Shown here: one piece after another, positions 44,781 to 54,769 of the stretch
Layout: the number at the start of each line of letters is the position of its first letter
Position numbering within the stretch: position 1 is the stretch's first letter
Origin: Clostridia bacterium
Lineage (GTDB): Bacteria; Bacillota; Clostridia; Christensenellales; CAG-138
Direction: 5' to 3'
DNA: 64,000 nt
NCBI GenBank assembly: GCA_017523925.1
Contig: JAFWVQ010000037.1
Coordinates: 1 to 64,000, forward strand
The notes under the pieces: model-generated
The model's input: the letters and a program-made list of their open reading frames with translations, nothing else
What the model was told of the DNA's origin: nothing
Databases searched by the model: none
Position numbers and translations under genes: made by a program

Positions 44781-46013
44781 TTATGCCCCGACAAGATGCA
44801 ACTTCCCAATTATGTTAAGAATCTCTGGCATAACATCTGCTCCAACCATTCTTCCCAAACCGCCGTTTGCGAAAGCACTTTCACTAAACACAGAAACATT
44901 ATCAACTCTGACATGATGCGAACAGAATAGAATCGGAACAGGATCAGCAGTATGAGCTTTTAATTCGCAAGCCGTCGAGTGATCAGCTGTAATGACTAAA
45001 AGCACATTGTTAGGTAAATCTCGGAGTATTTCGGCAGCCTCATCGCATTTTTCGATAAAAGCTTTCTTCCCCTCTGCATTTCCGTCCTCTGCCAAAGAAT
45101 CTGTAGCTTTAACATGAGTAAATACAAAGTCGTATTCCTCCAATGCTTTTCTAGCCGTAACAAACTTGTTCAGTATATTAGAATCAGGCAAGGCATTTGC
45201 ACCCTCAACAGATATCAAATCCATTCCAAGAAATGCTCCAATACCCTTATAAAGGCCTCCGCCTGCAATACAGCACGCTCTCAACCCGTATTTTTCCTCA
45301 AAAGTTGGCATAGTGGGATACATTCCCGCTCCTCTCAAAAGAAGGAAATTTGCAGGAAGCGCTCCAGACTTTGATCTATTCTTGTTAACTTCAAGATTGT
45401 TCAATATCTCATAAGACTCTTTCATGAACTTATTGATTACCGATGCAGTGAAAGCGGCTTCGTCAGTACTATCTTTTGGAGTAACGACTGAAACGGGCTT
45501 TCCCTCTTCATGGGGATCTGCATCCGTTACGTTCGCCGAAAGTCCCTTGCCACGGAAAACAACTCCAGCGCGATGAGCAGTGCCAGGTTTAACTATGATT
45601 TGAACCTCATCGATTGAAAGTCCGTCAATAGCGGCTGCGAATTCATCGACAACACGAATGCGACCAGCCCTTCTGTCAAGAATATTCCATTCTGAATCTA
45701 CGGTGCCAAAGTTACCGCGGAATGCTACGTCTCCATGTTGCAGTTTAATGCCTAGACCCGCAACTTCAATTGGCCCTCTACCGGTATAATACTTATCCAT
45801 TGGATATCCAAATATTGCCAGATGAGAGACATCACTACCAGGACGAATTCCGCGTCCTAATGCATTTGACAAGCCGCAAATAGATTTGCTTGCAATAATA
45901 TCCAGGTTTGGAGTATGAGCAGCTTCTAATGGGGTCTTATATCCATACTCCTTTATAGGTCGATCCCCTAACCCATCAAAAACAATAAACAATACTTTAT
46001 TAACAATAGACAT
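44781..46013 (-). CDS. apgM: Archaeal-type cofactor-independent phosphoglycerate mutase family, 410 aa
   Basis: This alkaline-phosphatase superfamily enzyme shows VLFIVFDGLGDRP (metal-binding D), GIRPGSDVSHLAIFGY (catalytic serine), YYTGRGPIEVAGLGI, FRGNFGTVD, HVKATDSLAEDGN and ITADHSTACELKAH (metal ligands). Archaeal ApgM interconverts 2- and 3-phosphoglycerate. In this accessory cassette it may act on another phosphate or phosphonate. ATG 46013 follows AGGGAG; the start lies 23 bases past the stop of the regulator gene. Confidence 0.85.
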   Translation of the reverse strand: MSIVNKVLFIVFDGLGDRPIKEYGYKTPLEAAHTPNLDIIASKSICGLSNALGRGIRPGSDVSHLAIFGYPMDKYYTGRGPIEVAGLGIKLQHGDVAFRGNFGTVDSEWNILDRRAGRIRVVDEFAAAIDGLSIDEVQIIVKPGTAHRAGVVFRGKGLSANVTDADPHEEGKPVSVVTPKDSTDEAAFTASVINKFMKESYEILNNLEVNKNRSKSGALPANFLLLRGAGMYPTMPTFEEKYGLRACCIAGGGLYKGIGAFLGMDLISVEGANALPDSNILNKFVTARKALEEYDFVFTHVKATDSLAEDGNAEGKKAFIEKCDEAAEILRDLPNNVLLVITADHSTACELKAHTADPVPILFCSHHVRVDNVSVFSESAFANGGLGRMVGADVMPEILNIIGKLHLVGA

Positions 46014-46035
46014 ATCGAACTCCCTATAAAACATA

Positions 46036-46533
46036 CTAATCCCACCAGTATCCGCAGTCAAGACAGATAATATTCGGATCCTGTTCATCGGCTTCTGGCA
46101 TAATCATAACTCCGCTAATGTTGTAGCTACCACATTTGGGGCAAGCACAACTGCGATATCCTACCGGTAATGGAGCAAAGCCTCTGATTGTAGTTCCGCT
46201 GAAGTTGCAATCAGTCCATACTTTTTCCTGAACGGTAGGCATAAGCTTTGGAATTGATATGTCCCTATTTATTGTTTTGCCTATCATTTCGCAGTCGACG
46301 CCTAATGCAGACATCATTTCCTTTGCATCTTCGTTGAGCGAAATAACAAATACAATTGCCAGAAATGTATCCCAACGCATTTTACTATTTCCGCTTTCAA
46401 TAGCAACAATCGTTTGCCTACCTACCCCAATTGCCGTTGAGAGTTCAGCTTGAGAAAGCTTGAGCTTAGCTCTTAGAACCGGAAGATTTGCAGTGAGCTT
46501 TGCAATTAGCTCAGAACGAATTGAGTCATTCAT
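46036..46533 (-). CDS. XRE-family regulator with C-terminal zinc ribbon, 165 aa
   Basis: Residues ~14-70 are an HTH_XRE domain (LRAKLKLSQAELSTAIGVGRQTIVAIESG). The C-terminal third holds a zinc ribbon with SCACPKCGSYN and IICLDCGYWW. The combination suggests DNA binding with a metal-dependent or nucleic-acid-binding module. ATG 46533 is chosen for the AAGGGGTG upstream. It is first in the five-gene minus-strand operon and probably autoregulates it. Confidence 0.82.
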   Translation of the reverse strand: MNDSIRSELIAKLTANLPVLRAKLKLSQAELSTAIGVGRQTIVAIESGNSKMRWDTFLAIVFVISLNEDAKEMMSALGVDCEMIGKTINRDISIPKLMPTVQEKVWTDCNFSGTTIRGFAPLPVGYRSCACPKCGSYNISGVMIMPEADEQDPNIICLDCGYWWD

Positions 46534-46556
46534 CTTTAACACCCCTTTCAAACATG

Positions 46557-46585
46557 AGTATAGCATACTGCTTTGGCAATGTCAA
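46557..46585 (-). promoter_or_regulatory. Promoter of the five-gene cassette
   Basis: On the minus strand TTGACA (46585-46580), a 17-base spacer and TATACT (46562-46557) form a near-consensus sigma-A promoter 24 bases before the regulator start, so the 5' UTR is short. Confidence 0.88.
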
Positions 46586-46798
46586 GTGTCATGTACAAAA
46601 AGTCTAAACGGCGACATTCAGATGCAATAAACGACTTTTTGTGACAATCATGACTCTGTTACAGGATCAATAATATATGTTTAACGGAAATGCAGCAGAT
46701 AAAATATATGCTAGACGTGTAAGTACACTTCTCTATTAAGCGGGATAGTAAAGCCCCGTAAAGTTTGTAAATTGAACGTAAAACCGATCGTGTCTATC

Positions 46799-46954
46799 TT
46801 GAAGAAAGAGGAAAAAGAAGGTATAATATCAACATCGAATGAATCTTGGCGAATCGCCGGGATGCGTTGAGAGCGGCGGTTCAGATAATGTTCTGATCAC
46901 AACCCGCCTGAGAGTTTCAGCAAGTTGCAAGCAGCCTACTGAGGAGGTGTTCCC
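46799..46954 (+). promoter_or_regulatory. Promoter and leader of the VWA-TubL operon
   Basis: TTGAAG (46799-46804), a 17-base spacer and TATAAT (46822-46827) are followed by a ~120-base leader before ATG 46955. The leader holds a GGCGAATCGCC palindrome, further GC-rich complementary pieces and a GAGGAGGTG ribosome site. The bases from 46590 to 46798 show nothing I can identify. Confidence 0.65.
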
Positions 46955-49111
46955 ATGAGCAAGAAATATACGCGTTATCTTTCAGTCATCCTTCTGGCAA
47001 TCACTGTATTCCTTACGCTTCCTCTTACCATAAACGCGGAGTCCCTTCGCTGCAAGAAGATCATTTCTGTTGTGTATGACGACTCCGGCAGCATGAGCGG
47101 CAATAACGAAGCCTATGCCAACTACTCCATGCAGACCTTTGCCGCAATGGTCAACAAGGAGGATGAGCTTTACATAACCTATATGTCCGACTGCATGAAC
47201 AGTAGAAGAATCGACACATCCGATCTTCTGAACGCTGTCGGGAATATCAGGAACCATACCTCCAACGGCAATACGCCCTACGAAGCCGTCGAGACCGCTA
47301 TGGATCGTCTGAAGCAGTCAAAGGACTCCAATCCCAACACGCAATACTGGCTCGTTGTGTTTACGGATGGCGGCTTTAACAGCACTGCAGTCCCGGAAGT
47401 CGAAAGGGCTCTTGATAAGTTCAGCCGGTCTCAAATGGTTAACGGCTCAAAGCCGCATATCATCTATATGACTATCGGGGACGAGTACGGCGCATACACT
47501 CCGCACCCCTCTAACCCTGATATCAAGATCATAACCGCGAACAGCGGTCGTGACGTTGCTGACAGCCTATTCGACATCGCTTCCAGCGTTACCGGAAGGT
47601 TCAGGGTCGACTCCTCTGCGATAACCTTTACGGACGATCATACCCTGACTGTTTCCTCGAATATCCCGCTTCTCAACATAAGCATCCTCGTTCAGAATGT
47701 TGATGCGGAGGTAGTTTCTTTACTCGACCCCGATATGATGCCCGTTCCCATTAAGCATGAGATTCCGGTCAGCATACCGAACCATATCATAAATATGCTG
47801 AATCCGGATATTGCCAATATGCACGGAGTGATAACCCTTGCCGGTGAGGATGGGAAGAATATCTCCGCCGGTCGCATAACGGTAACCCTGTCCAAAGCGA
47901 TCAGCCCCGACGATATAGTTATCATGCTTGAGCCCGCTATCGAACTGAAGGTCAAGTTCTATAGCGACGGTCAGGAGATAACCGATCCCGATCTCATAGC
48001 CGTGACCATGCCGAAACTCGTCGCTAAAGCCGCTGTATATGAGTACGGTACCGACGTGGAGATACTGGAATCTCTGCTCCCGAGCGGCTATACGAAGACC
48101 ATAGAGCATTCTATTGACGGCAAGACGATAACGGCCAATGATTCGTTCGTAATTGATCCGCTGAAAGCCGCTGTCGGGAACAACAGAGTCCACGCCGAGC
48201 TCGACCTTGAGGGTTTCTTCCATCTTGAAGCCACCGTCGAGTTTTCCCCCGCGCTCATGCAGATCGACAGCATTTCCGCCGAGCTTGAATATGACGGAAG
48301 TCCCCGCAGAGTGGTCAACGGCGTTGAAGACGGGCAAGACGTGATATACGTTACCAAGCTCAAGGACAACCGTACCGGCTACCGTTTTACGATCTGCGTT
48401 GACGGGAAGCCCATAGACAAGCAGGCTACGCTTGCACTCGAGGATAAGTTCAGGGAGTGCATCTATGCTGATTTCAGCAACTATACCGTTGAGGTAATGG
48501 ACGACGGCACCTTCCTTGTGTACCCGACCAGGCAGCCGTGGTATGTGCCGACCCTCATCTATTATCTTAGGCATCACGGGGAACAGACCGTCGGAGTAAC
48601 CATCGACGGTTTGAGCGCGGAGGGCAAGCTTGATTTTAAGCTGTTTTACGACCCGTGGGAGATCATCATCCCCATACTCTGGATGCTGCTGATACTCTAC
48701 ATTATCTGGTGGATACTGTTCAAAAAGCACTTCCCGAGGGTCACTCTTTGTATGGGCCTTGGCCGGAGGAATCAGTACGGCCAGATAACCTACAACAACA
48801 GCGATCAGATCGACCTTAACTGGCTCGGCTGTTTCCAGCACCGCAACATATTCAGCGTGCTTTTCAACCTGATCGTACTGCTGCTCCCGATGGCCTCAAG
48901 GACGAGGTTCGGAGGCTATACCTTTATAGGTCAGCGTTCGCTCGTCAGGAGCGCGAACCAGTTCCTCATGGTCAGGAACGTTAAGAACAAGGCCGTCAGC
49001 TCCACCATGAAGAAGCCCAACTCCGTCAGCGACGTCAGCTCGACTGAGCTGGACGACAAGCTCTTTATCAGGGACGGCGAATCCTACGTGAAGTTCTGGA
49101 TCGAGGATTGA
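46955..49111 (+). CDS. Exported VWA-domain membrane protein, 718 aa
   Basis: A signal peptide (residues 1-29, ending NAE) is followed by a von Willebrand A domain with an intact MIDAS: D42-x-S44-x-S46 (DDSGSMS), a threonine near NGNTPYEAVETAM, and an aspartate in VVFTDGGFNS. Beta-rich repeats fill residues ~215-560. One membrane helix (PWEIIIPILWMLLILYIIWW, about 567-590) and a ~125-residue basic tail follow. The VWA should lie outside and the tail inside. It opens the operon; the TubL gene follows within 40 bases, so the tail may bind the filament protein. Confidence 0.9.
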   Translation: MSKKYTRYLSVILLAITVFLTLPLTINAESLRCKKIISVVYDDSGSMSGNNEAYANYSMQTFAAMVNKEDELYITYMSDCMNSRRIDTSDLLNAVGNIRNHTSNGNTPYEAVETAMDRLKQSKDSNPNTQYWLVVFTDGGFNSTAVPEVERALDKFSRSQMVNGSKPHIIYMTIGDEYGAYTPHPSNPDIKIITANSGRDVADSLFDIASSVTGRFRVDSSAITFTDDHTLTVSSNIPLLNISILVQNVDAEVVSLLDPDMMPVPIKHEIPVSIPNHIINMLNPDIANMHGVITLAGEDGKNISAGRITVTLSKAISPDDIVIMLEPAIELKVKFYSDGQEITDPDLIAVTMPKLVAKAAVYEYGTDVEILESLLPSGYTKTIEHSIDGKTITANDSFVIDPLKAAVGNNRVHAELDLEGFFHLEATVEFSPALMQIDSISAELEYDGSPRRVVNGVEDGQDVIYVTKLKDNRTGYRFTICVDGKPIDKQATLALEDKFRECIYADFSNYTVEVMDDGTFLVYPTRQPWYVPTLIYYLRHHGEQTVGVTIDGLSAEGKLDFKLFYDPWEIIIPILWMLLILYIIWWILFKKHFPRVTLCMGLGRRNQYGQITYNNSDQIDLNWLGCFQHRNIFSVLFNLIVLLLPMASRTRFGGYTFIGQRSLVRSANQFLMVRNVKNKAVSSTMKKPNSVSDVSSTELDDKLFIRDGESYVKFWIED

Positions 49112-49149
49112 TCCTTACAAGATTAAAACTATTTACGGAGGTTGACATT

Positions 49150-52100
49150 ATGGCTAAGAAAACCGAAAAACACGCTACCCGGGTACCGACCGTGCTTATC
49201 GGCATAGGCGGTATCGGCGGACAGATCGTAAGGCTCGTCGATAACGAGCTGAAGAACTACGACAAACAGTTCGTGCGGATGCTCGTGCTTGATACGAACA
49301 CCAACGACCTCTCAAAACTCGATAAGACGAATATCCCTTACGTTCAGACCAGCGAGAACATGACGGTCAGCGATTACCTCAAGCGGAATAAACGGTTTGA
49401 GGACTGGTTCCCCTATAACCCTCTGCTGAACAGCAAGAACCTTATCGAAGGCGCCGGGCAGGTTCGCTCCGTCTCCCGTCTCGGCGCTCTCGCAAGCGAA
49501 GCTGCCGGAAGGTTCGAGAAGATCAAAAGCGCCATCACCGAGGTAAGCCGTAACGTCGGAAGCACCATCCATAAGACTGTCCGCGTTATGATCGTCGGCT
49601 CGGTATGCGGCGGCACCGGTTCCGGCATGGGTATCCAGCTTCCTTTCCTCGTCCGCGACATGATAGACGAGATATCGAATATGCCCAACGCAATCGTGCG
49701 CGGACTCTTCATCATGCCGGATATCGTCGAGGAGGTTCAGGATACAGATCAGAAGCGCAGATCGGTTTATGTAAACGGTTACGCTTTCCTGCGCGAACTG
49801 AACGCCTTCAACAAGGCTCAGACCTTCCAGCGCGGAACCGAGAGGCTCAGTATAGAGCATTATCGTCGCGCGGATACGGATCCGAGCAAGGATCATACCG
49901 TAATGAGTCGTCCCGCTCCTTACGACTTCCTCTTTCTCATCGAGAAGAGCAACGTTCACGGTCAGAACATAGGTAATTTCGACGCTTATATCAGTAAAGC
50001 CGCTCAGATAGTCGTTATGCAGCTGTTTGCATCGGATATGACCGCAAGCATGCACTCGTCCGAGGATAACCTGATCATATCCGCTGTGGAGAAGAACGGA
50101 ATGAACCGGTATTGCGGAGCAGGAGTATCCAAAGCGGTTTACCCCGAGGAGGAGAACATCCGCTATTGCACGCTCAGGTTCACCGAGTCCATACTGAGTG
50201 GTCACTGGCTTAAGATAGACCGCATGGTGGATCTGAATATGGCCCAGCATAAGCGCCTTATGGCCACCAACCCCTCGCTCATGCCAAAGGATCCTCATGT
50301 GGAGTACATGACCGTGTTCGATACTCTCACAGACCCGACAAAGAGCGAGGTCACGGCAGAGATGGGGCAGCTCAAGCGTGAGATAGTCTCCGAAGCGGTC
50401 ATAGTCGACAGCAGGGGCGTCGAGCACTCCGAAACGCTCAACAGAGCGGTAAATCTCTTCACGTCGATTGAAGGCTTCACCGAGGATCTGTTTGAGTCTC
50501 CCGATCTTCAGGATGAAGCGAACAAATGCAAGATGTCTACAAAGAGGCTTAAGTCCGACAACGCCGTCACTTACGCTACGGAGCAGATGCAGACTCTCCG
50601 CAGGTATGAGAAAATGGCGAAGGAAAGAGTCGGCATGGTTGCTGCCGGAGCTGTTGACAGCATAATGGGAGCCGACAAGGTCGTCGCGGACACCTATATG
50701 GACTCCGTACAGTATCCGTACAACATCTGCGCCGCGATTAGGGACAAGCACCCGATCGTCGCGCGCTATATGCTCTATTATGTAAGGAAGATGCTCTCCG
50801 ATAGGCTTGCCTCGTTCGAGACCGAGATCAGCGACCTCAAGGATCAGGAGACTATCTTCACCAAGGATTATTACAGGGAGAAGAGCAAGAACGGCGAAAA
50901 GGATACGGTTCACGAGGATCCGCCCACCGCCTTGTCCATGACCAACCCCGGCTGGCTCAGCGGTATTGGTGTAAACTCCGCCGCCTACAACAGGCTTGTC
51001 CGCACCATCGTCAAGGACTCAAACGCCTTCGTTCAGCTTGTCAACGAGCTCAACGGTCTTCTCCTCAAGACGGAGATATACAACACCGTTATCAAGCGCG
51101 TCGACATACTCATCGGCATCTACGAGGACTTTTTCCGCGACCTTGAGAAGATACTGCTTTACAGGCGGAAGGAAAGGGAGATCCTCGAGGAGGAACAGCC
51201 CAGGATACAGTTCTCCGACGTGTACGTCTGCAGCGACACCGTCTGCAAGAGATGGATGTACGATAAGTTTGAAAGCAGTATTACCGGCTTTGACTCTTCG
51301 CTTCCCGACTCCGTTAAGCAGACCTTCTTCGATACAGTGTTCGGGGAATATGAGAACAAGCACAAGGAGATAGTGGACAGGACGTCCTTCACAAGGAAGC
51401 CCCTGTCTACCGAGCAGCTGTTTGAGTCCGCGATCATCAAGCCTCTTACCGATAAGTTCATGGAGAAGGAGCTGCTTCACGTCCGCATGGATATCATCTC
51501 AGCGATCAAGCTTGAGTATTCTATCCACTCTCAGCATGGCTGCCTGACTGTCAACGGCTCCAAGGTCGACCTGAACGCGTACGACTTCGAGCAGTACTTC
51601 GCCTCCGTTATGCGTCAGGTCAAGGAGCTTTCGACTCCGTATTTCTCATACCATACCGTTTCAGAAAAGGTGCATAAGCTCCTTACTCCGAACGCCGACG
51701 CAAGCGACGTCGCGGATGACGAGACAGATGATGACGCCGCGACTACTCTCCCCGCCGCCGGAAGGCTCCTGTGCTATTGGGGCGTAAATAACCATATAGT
51801 GGCGCAGCACCAGCACAAAGAGGACAGCGACGTTATCGACCGCGATGCGCTCAACTCGATGTTCGGAATGAGGGACGGTGAAACCTACTACGTCGTAAAC
51901 GACGACTCCTTCGACCCCGCAAAGCTTATCTGTTACTCCTCCATCTATGATTTTGTCATAGAGAACCTCGACAAGTACGCCAAGAAGTCAACAGCTTATA
52001 AGGAATACAACAAGCGAATGCTCAGGGTCATCAAGTCCGATTACGACGTCGGCGCGGGCAAAACCGCATATCTTGACACGGTTCACCCCCATCTTGACAG

Positions 52101-52791
52101 ACGCTGGCACGCGCACGCTTATCTGCCCCTTCTCATGATAGATGACGAGGTAGAAGATCAGAAGCGCATTGCGAAAGCGTTCCTCCTCGGCGTTGCCTGC
52201 AGGAGGATGTGGTACATCGAGATCGACCGCGAGATGTGCTGGGCATTCAGGAAGAAGAATCAGAGTCTTCCCAACAGGATGATACTGGAGGAGAAGCCCG
52301 TCACAAAGCCTTCCTTCTATCAGCTCTTCCTTGCGGTAGATGAGAACACAGTCGTTGTAAACGATATCCATAATCAGGCAAAGCACGACGTCACCGACGC
52401 GTATAACAGGATCCGCGTTGGAGGAATCACGACAGCCGATCTTCTGAAGCAGCCGATCGTCGAGGGCTTTATCGGAGACAGCTATACCGCCGACGACATT
52501 AAGGATCTCGGCAAGCTGTACTTCGGGATCTATAACGACGGCAGAAAACCTGTCAACATTCTCGACGTCATCTATTCGGTTTATACCGACAGCTACGATC
52601 TGAGGCTCGTTTCCTCGCTCGTCGATAATCTGAGCGATTATCTCAACGAGTACTGCCTCAAAATGACTAACGACCAGCCCGGCGCCGCAAGAGAGCTGTT
52701 TGACGCCGCCGCGAAAGCCATAGGCAAAAATTTCGTATCTCTTCCGAACGCTCCCATTGAGTTCAAAATGCTCATCGAGGCTTATCTGTAA
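49150..52791 (+). CDS. Tubulin/FtsZ-like protein (Tubulin_2/TubL type), 1213 aa
   Basis: The N-terminal ~400 residues carry tubulin-superfamily signatures: VLIGIGGIGGQIVRLVD (residues 15-31) and the GTP-binding G-box VCGGTGSGMG (C153-G161), followed by a long helix and MPDIVEE. The remaining ~800 residues are unassigned alpha/beta and helical sequence with no membrane helix. It is far larger than FtsZ (~350). ATG 49150 follows ACGGAGG; an in-frame TTG at 49108 lacks a site. Proteins of this sort are thought to form GTP-dependent cytosolic filaments. Pairing with a VWA gene is the known context of one such family. Confidence 0.85.
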   Translation: MAKKTEKHATRVPTVLIGIGGIGGQIVRLVDNELKNYDKQFVRMLVLDTNTNDLSKLDKTNIPYVQTSENMTVSDYLKRNKRFEDWFPYNPLLNSKNLIEGAGQVRSVSRLGALASEAAGRFEKIKSAITEVSRNVGSTIHKTVRVMIVGSVCGGTGSGMGIQLPFLVRDMIDEISNMPNAIVRGLFIMPDIVEEVQDTDQKRRSVYVNGYAFLRELNAFNKAQTFQRGTERLSIEHYRRADTDPSKDHTVMSRPAPYDFLFLIEKSNVHGQNIGNFDAYISKAAQIVVMQLFASDMTASMHSSEDNLIISAVEKNGMNRYCGAGVSKAVYPEEENIRYCTLRFTESILSGHWLKIDRMVDLNMAQHKRLMATNPSLMPKDPHVEYMTVFDTLTDPTKSEVTAEMGQLKREIVSEAVIVDSRGVEHSETLNRAVNLFTSIEGFTEDLFESPDLQDEANKCKMSTKRLKSDNAVTYATEQMQTLRRYEKMAKERVGMVAAGAVDSIMGADKVVADTYMDSVQYPYNICAAIRDKHPIVARYMLYYVRKMLSDRLASFETEISDLKDQETIFTKDYYREKSKNGEKDTVHEDPPTALSMTNPGWLSGIGVNSAAYNRLVRTIVKDSNAFVQLVNELNGLLLKTEIYNTVIKRVDILIGIYEDFFRDLEKILLYRRKEREILEEEQPRIQFSDVYVCSDTVCKRWMYDKFESSITGFDSSLPDSVKQTFFDTVFGEYENKHKEIVDRTSFTRKPLSTEQLFESAIIKPLTDKFMEKELLHVRMDIISAIKLEYSIHSQHGCLTVNGSKVDLNAYDFEQYFASVMRQVKELSTPYFSYHTVSEKVHKLLTPNADASDVADDETDDDAATTLPAAGRLLCYWGVNNHIVAQHQHKEDSDVIDRDALNSMFGMRDGETYYVVNDDSFDPAKLICYSSIYDFVIENLDKYAKKSTAYKEYNKRMLRVIKSDYDVGAGKTAYLDTVHPHLDRRWHAHAYLPLLMIDDEVEDQKRIAKAFLLGVACRRMWYIEIDREMCWAFRKKNQSLPNRMILEEKPVTKPSFYQLFLAVDENTVVVNDIHNQAKHDVTDAYNRIRVGGITTADLLKQPIVEGFIGDSYTADDIKDLGKLYFGIYNDGRKPVNILDVIYSVYTDSYDLRLVSSLVDNLSDYLNEYCLKMTNDQPGAARELFDAAAKAIGKNFVSLPNAPIEFKMLIEAYL

Positions 52792-52806
52792 ACCCTCTTC
52801 TCACTG

Positions 52807-52839
52807 CTTGCCCCGCTCCCTAAGACGGAGCGGGGCAAG
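52807..52839 (+). terminator. Perfect 13-base hairpin between TubL and the next gene
   Basis: CTTGCCCCGCTCC pairs with GGAGCGGGGCAAG over a 7-base loop. No T-run follows, and the next ribosome site begins right after. It is likely an mRNA-processing or stability element that sets TubL levels apart from downstream genes. Confidence 0.6.
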
Positions 52840-52853
52840 AAAGGAATACTATT

Positions 52854-54731
52854 ATGAAAATGTTTCTTGTAGACGTTATGGGCTGCCTTGAGCTGCCGCA
52901 CCATGAAATGTTCTTCTATCAGTACGTCAGAGAAGGCCGCGTCTCCTTGTTCAGACGGTCGCTGACTTCATTGGACGAGCTTTCTTTGGTGCGCGAATGG
53001 CTCACGGAGGAGGTAAACCGCAACCCCTTCAGTATCGACAACGGGATAGTTGTCCTCTTTATCCCGCGCGATCTGACCGGACGGCGCGTTCCTATGGACT
53101 ACGAGAATTACGTCAAGCTGTGCGTCAACGAGCTGGTTTCACGGTATCTTGATAAGCGTTTCAAATTCGTATGCTTTTTCCTCGATAAAGCGGACCGCAA
53201 CGCTAAGGACGATTCTGAGTACCGGCGCATAAGAGAGGTTTGCGAGGTTTTCGCTTCCGACGATCCGGAGCTTCGCTGCGCTTTCCTTCCGGCGTCTTTT
53301 GTCCCAAAGGAGGACGACGCCGCGGAAACCGAAGCGCTTATCAATTCACTCGGCGACTCCGCAGCGAGGCGGTTCTATCTGCGCGTTCTTGACATGGTCA
53401 GAAAAGCCGATCCTGTCGAGGGCGTTCTGTCTCACGAAGACTGGTACAGAACCAGGTTTCTCGGTCAATGCAGCGAGACCGTATCCGAGATATCGGATTT
53501 CCACGTCTCATATTTCTCAGGCGACGTATCGAAGAAGACCGAGCTGCTGCTCAAAACCGTGGAGTATATCTGCTCTTTCTCGCAGACCTATGATTCCGAA
53601 AAGGATTTTTCTCTCCAGTATAAAGACTTCCTCACTGAAAAGAACTTTGAACTGTTCGATCCCGATATGGATACGATCAGGATGCGGATAGCCGTATTAA
53701 AACGCAGGCTGACGAAATGGACCGCTCCCGATACGACCGAAGAGGAAGAAACCGATCCGATCGCATTTGACAACGAAGATCATTCGAAAGAGTTTGAAAA
53801 AGAGATCGAGAAGATCTCGGCTGACGAACTGAAGAAACTGATGCGGCAGGCGCTGAAGGGACACTCTTTGAAAGAGATGTGCGGACACGAATTCACGTCA
53901 AACACTATGGATTCGCTTCAGAAGCTGCTTGCGAACGCGAACAAGAAGCTCAAAGCCTTTTGTGGTGAAAGAGTCCGTGATTTTTCGGTATTTTTTCGCA
54001 AACACGAATCCGCGGTCATAGACCGAGAGGATGACGAAGCATTGACGGAGAGCGAGAAAGAGGCGGAGCTTGAGCTTGCAAAGCTGATGAATCAATATTC
54101 TGCCAATGAGCTTCCCGGCTATTCCGAGGAGCTGAGGATCCAGCAGGAGCTCGACCTTATCGGAAAGAAGATCTATAAAATCGGAGCCTGCCTAGAAAGG
54201 ATGAAGCTCCTTCCATTTCTGCTCACCGTCCTTTTCGCTCTCGCTTCGATAGGTCTGTACTATTATGGAGTCCAGAATAGCGTGTTTGATAAGGAGAACA
54301 CGCTTTATGTGTTCATACTGTATCTCGTTGCATTGGCGATACCTTTCGCTCTGGTCTATTTCAGCGTAAAGGCTTATTACAGGAAAAAGGTTCGGAAGCT
54401 GTTCAAAAAGTGCATGGAGCTTGTCAGAGACTATTTGCAGAGCTTTGTCGGAAAGGCGAAGGAGTTCGAGAGCAATATCAACTCCGCTATGAACTATTAC
54501 TGCCGCGCGGAACGGAATAACAGAGTCTCGCGACGCAGGAGGAACGGCCGCGAATACGAGGAAAGGATACTCTGGCACAGGCTGAAAATATCCGAGATAC
54601 TTGAAAACCTCAAATACTTTGACGGCTTCGTCGCGGGAGTCGTGCCTAAAGAAGAGACGGCTGTTCCCAAACTCGATCCGTTCGAGGACGACGCTATGCA
54701 CAGCGAATTCTACCAGATGCGGATATTCTGA
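52854..54731 (+). CDS. Coiled-coil membrane protein of the VWA-TubL operon, 625 aa
   Basis: I do not recognise the family. Residues 1-200 look like an alpha/beta domain (MKMFLVDVMGCLELP; GIVVLFIPRDL; FKFVCFFLDKAD). Residues 280-445 are charged and helical (EFEKEIEKISADELKKLMRQ), probably coiled coil. Two membrane helices follow at about 452-472 and 485-505 (LPFLLTVLFALASIGLYYYG), then a basic helical tail. Both large soluble parts would lie inside. It could link a TubL filament to the membrane. AAAGGAA precedes ATG 52854. Confidence 0.8.
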   Translation: MKMFLVDVMGCLELPHHEMFFYQYVREGRVSLFRRSLTSLDELSLVREWLTEEVNRNPFSIDNGIVVLFIPRDLTGRRVPMDYENYVKLCVNELVSRYLDKRFKFVCFFLDKADRNAKDDSEYRRIREVCEVFASDDPELRCAFLPASFVPKEDDAAETEALINSLGDSAARRFYLRVLDMVRKADPVEGVLSHEDWYRTRFLGQCSETVSEISDFHVSYFSGDVSKKTELLLKTVEYICSFSQTYDSEKDFSLQYKDFLTEKNFELFDPDMDTIRMRIAVLKRRLTKWTAPDTTEEEETDPIAFDNEDHSKEFEKEIEKISADELKKLMRQALKGHSLKEMCGHEFTSNTMDSLQKLLANANKKLKAFCGERVRDFSVFFRKHESAVIDREDDEALTESEKEAELELAKLMNQYSANELPGYSEELRIQQELDLIGKKIYKIGACLERMKLLPFLLTVLFALASIGLYYYGVQNSVFDKENTLYVFILYLVALAIPFALVYFSVKAYYRKKVRKLFKKCMELVRDYLQSFVGKAKEFESNINSAMNYYCRAERNNRVSRRRRNGREYEERILWHRLKISEILENLKYFDGFVAGVVPKEETAVPKLDPFEDDAMHSEFYQMRIF

Positions 54732-54769
54732 TGGATCCGCGATAATGACTGAGGAAAGGAGCTATAGTT

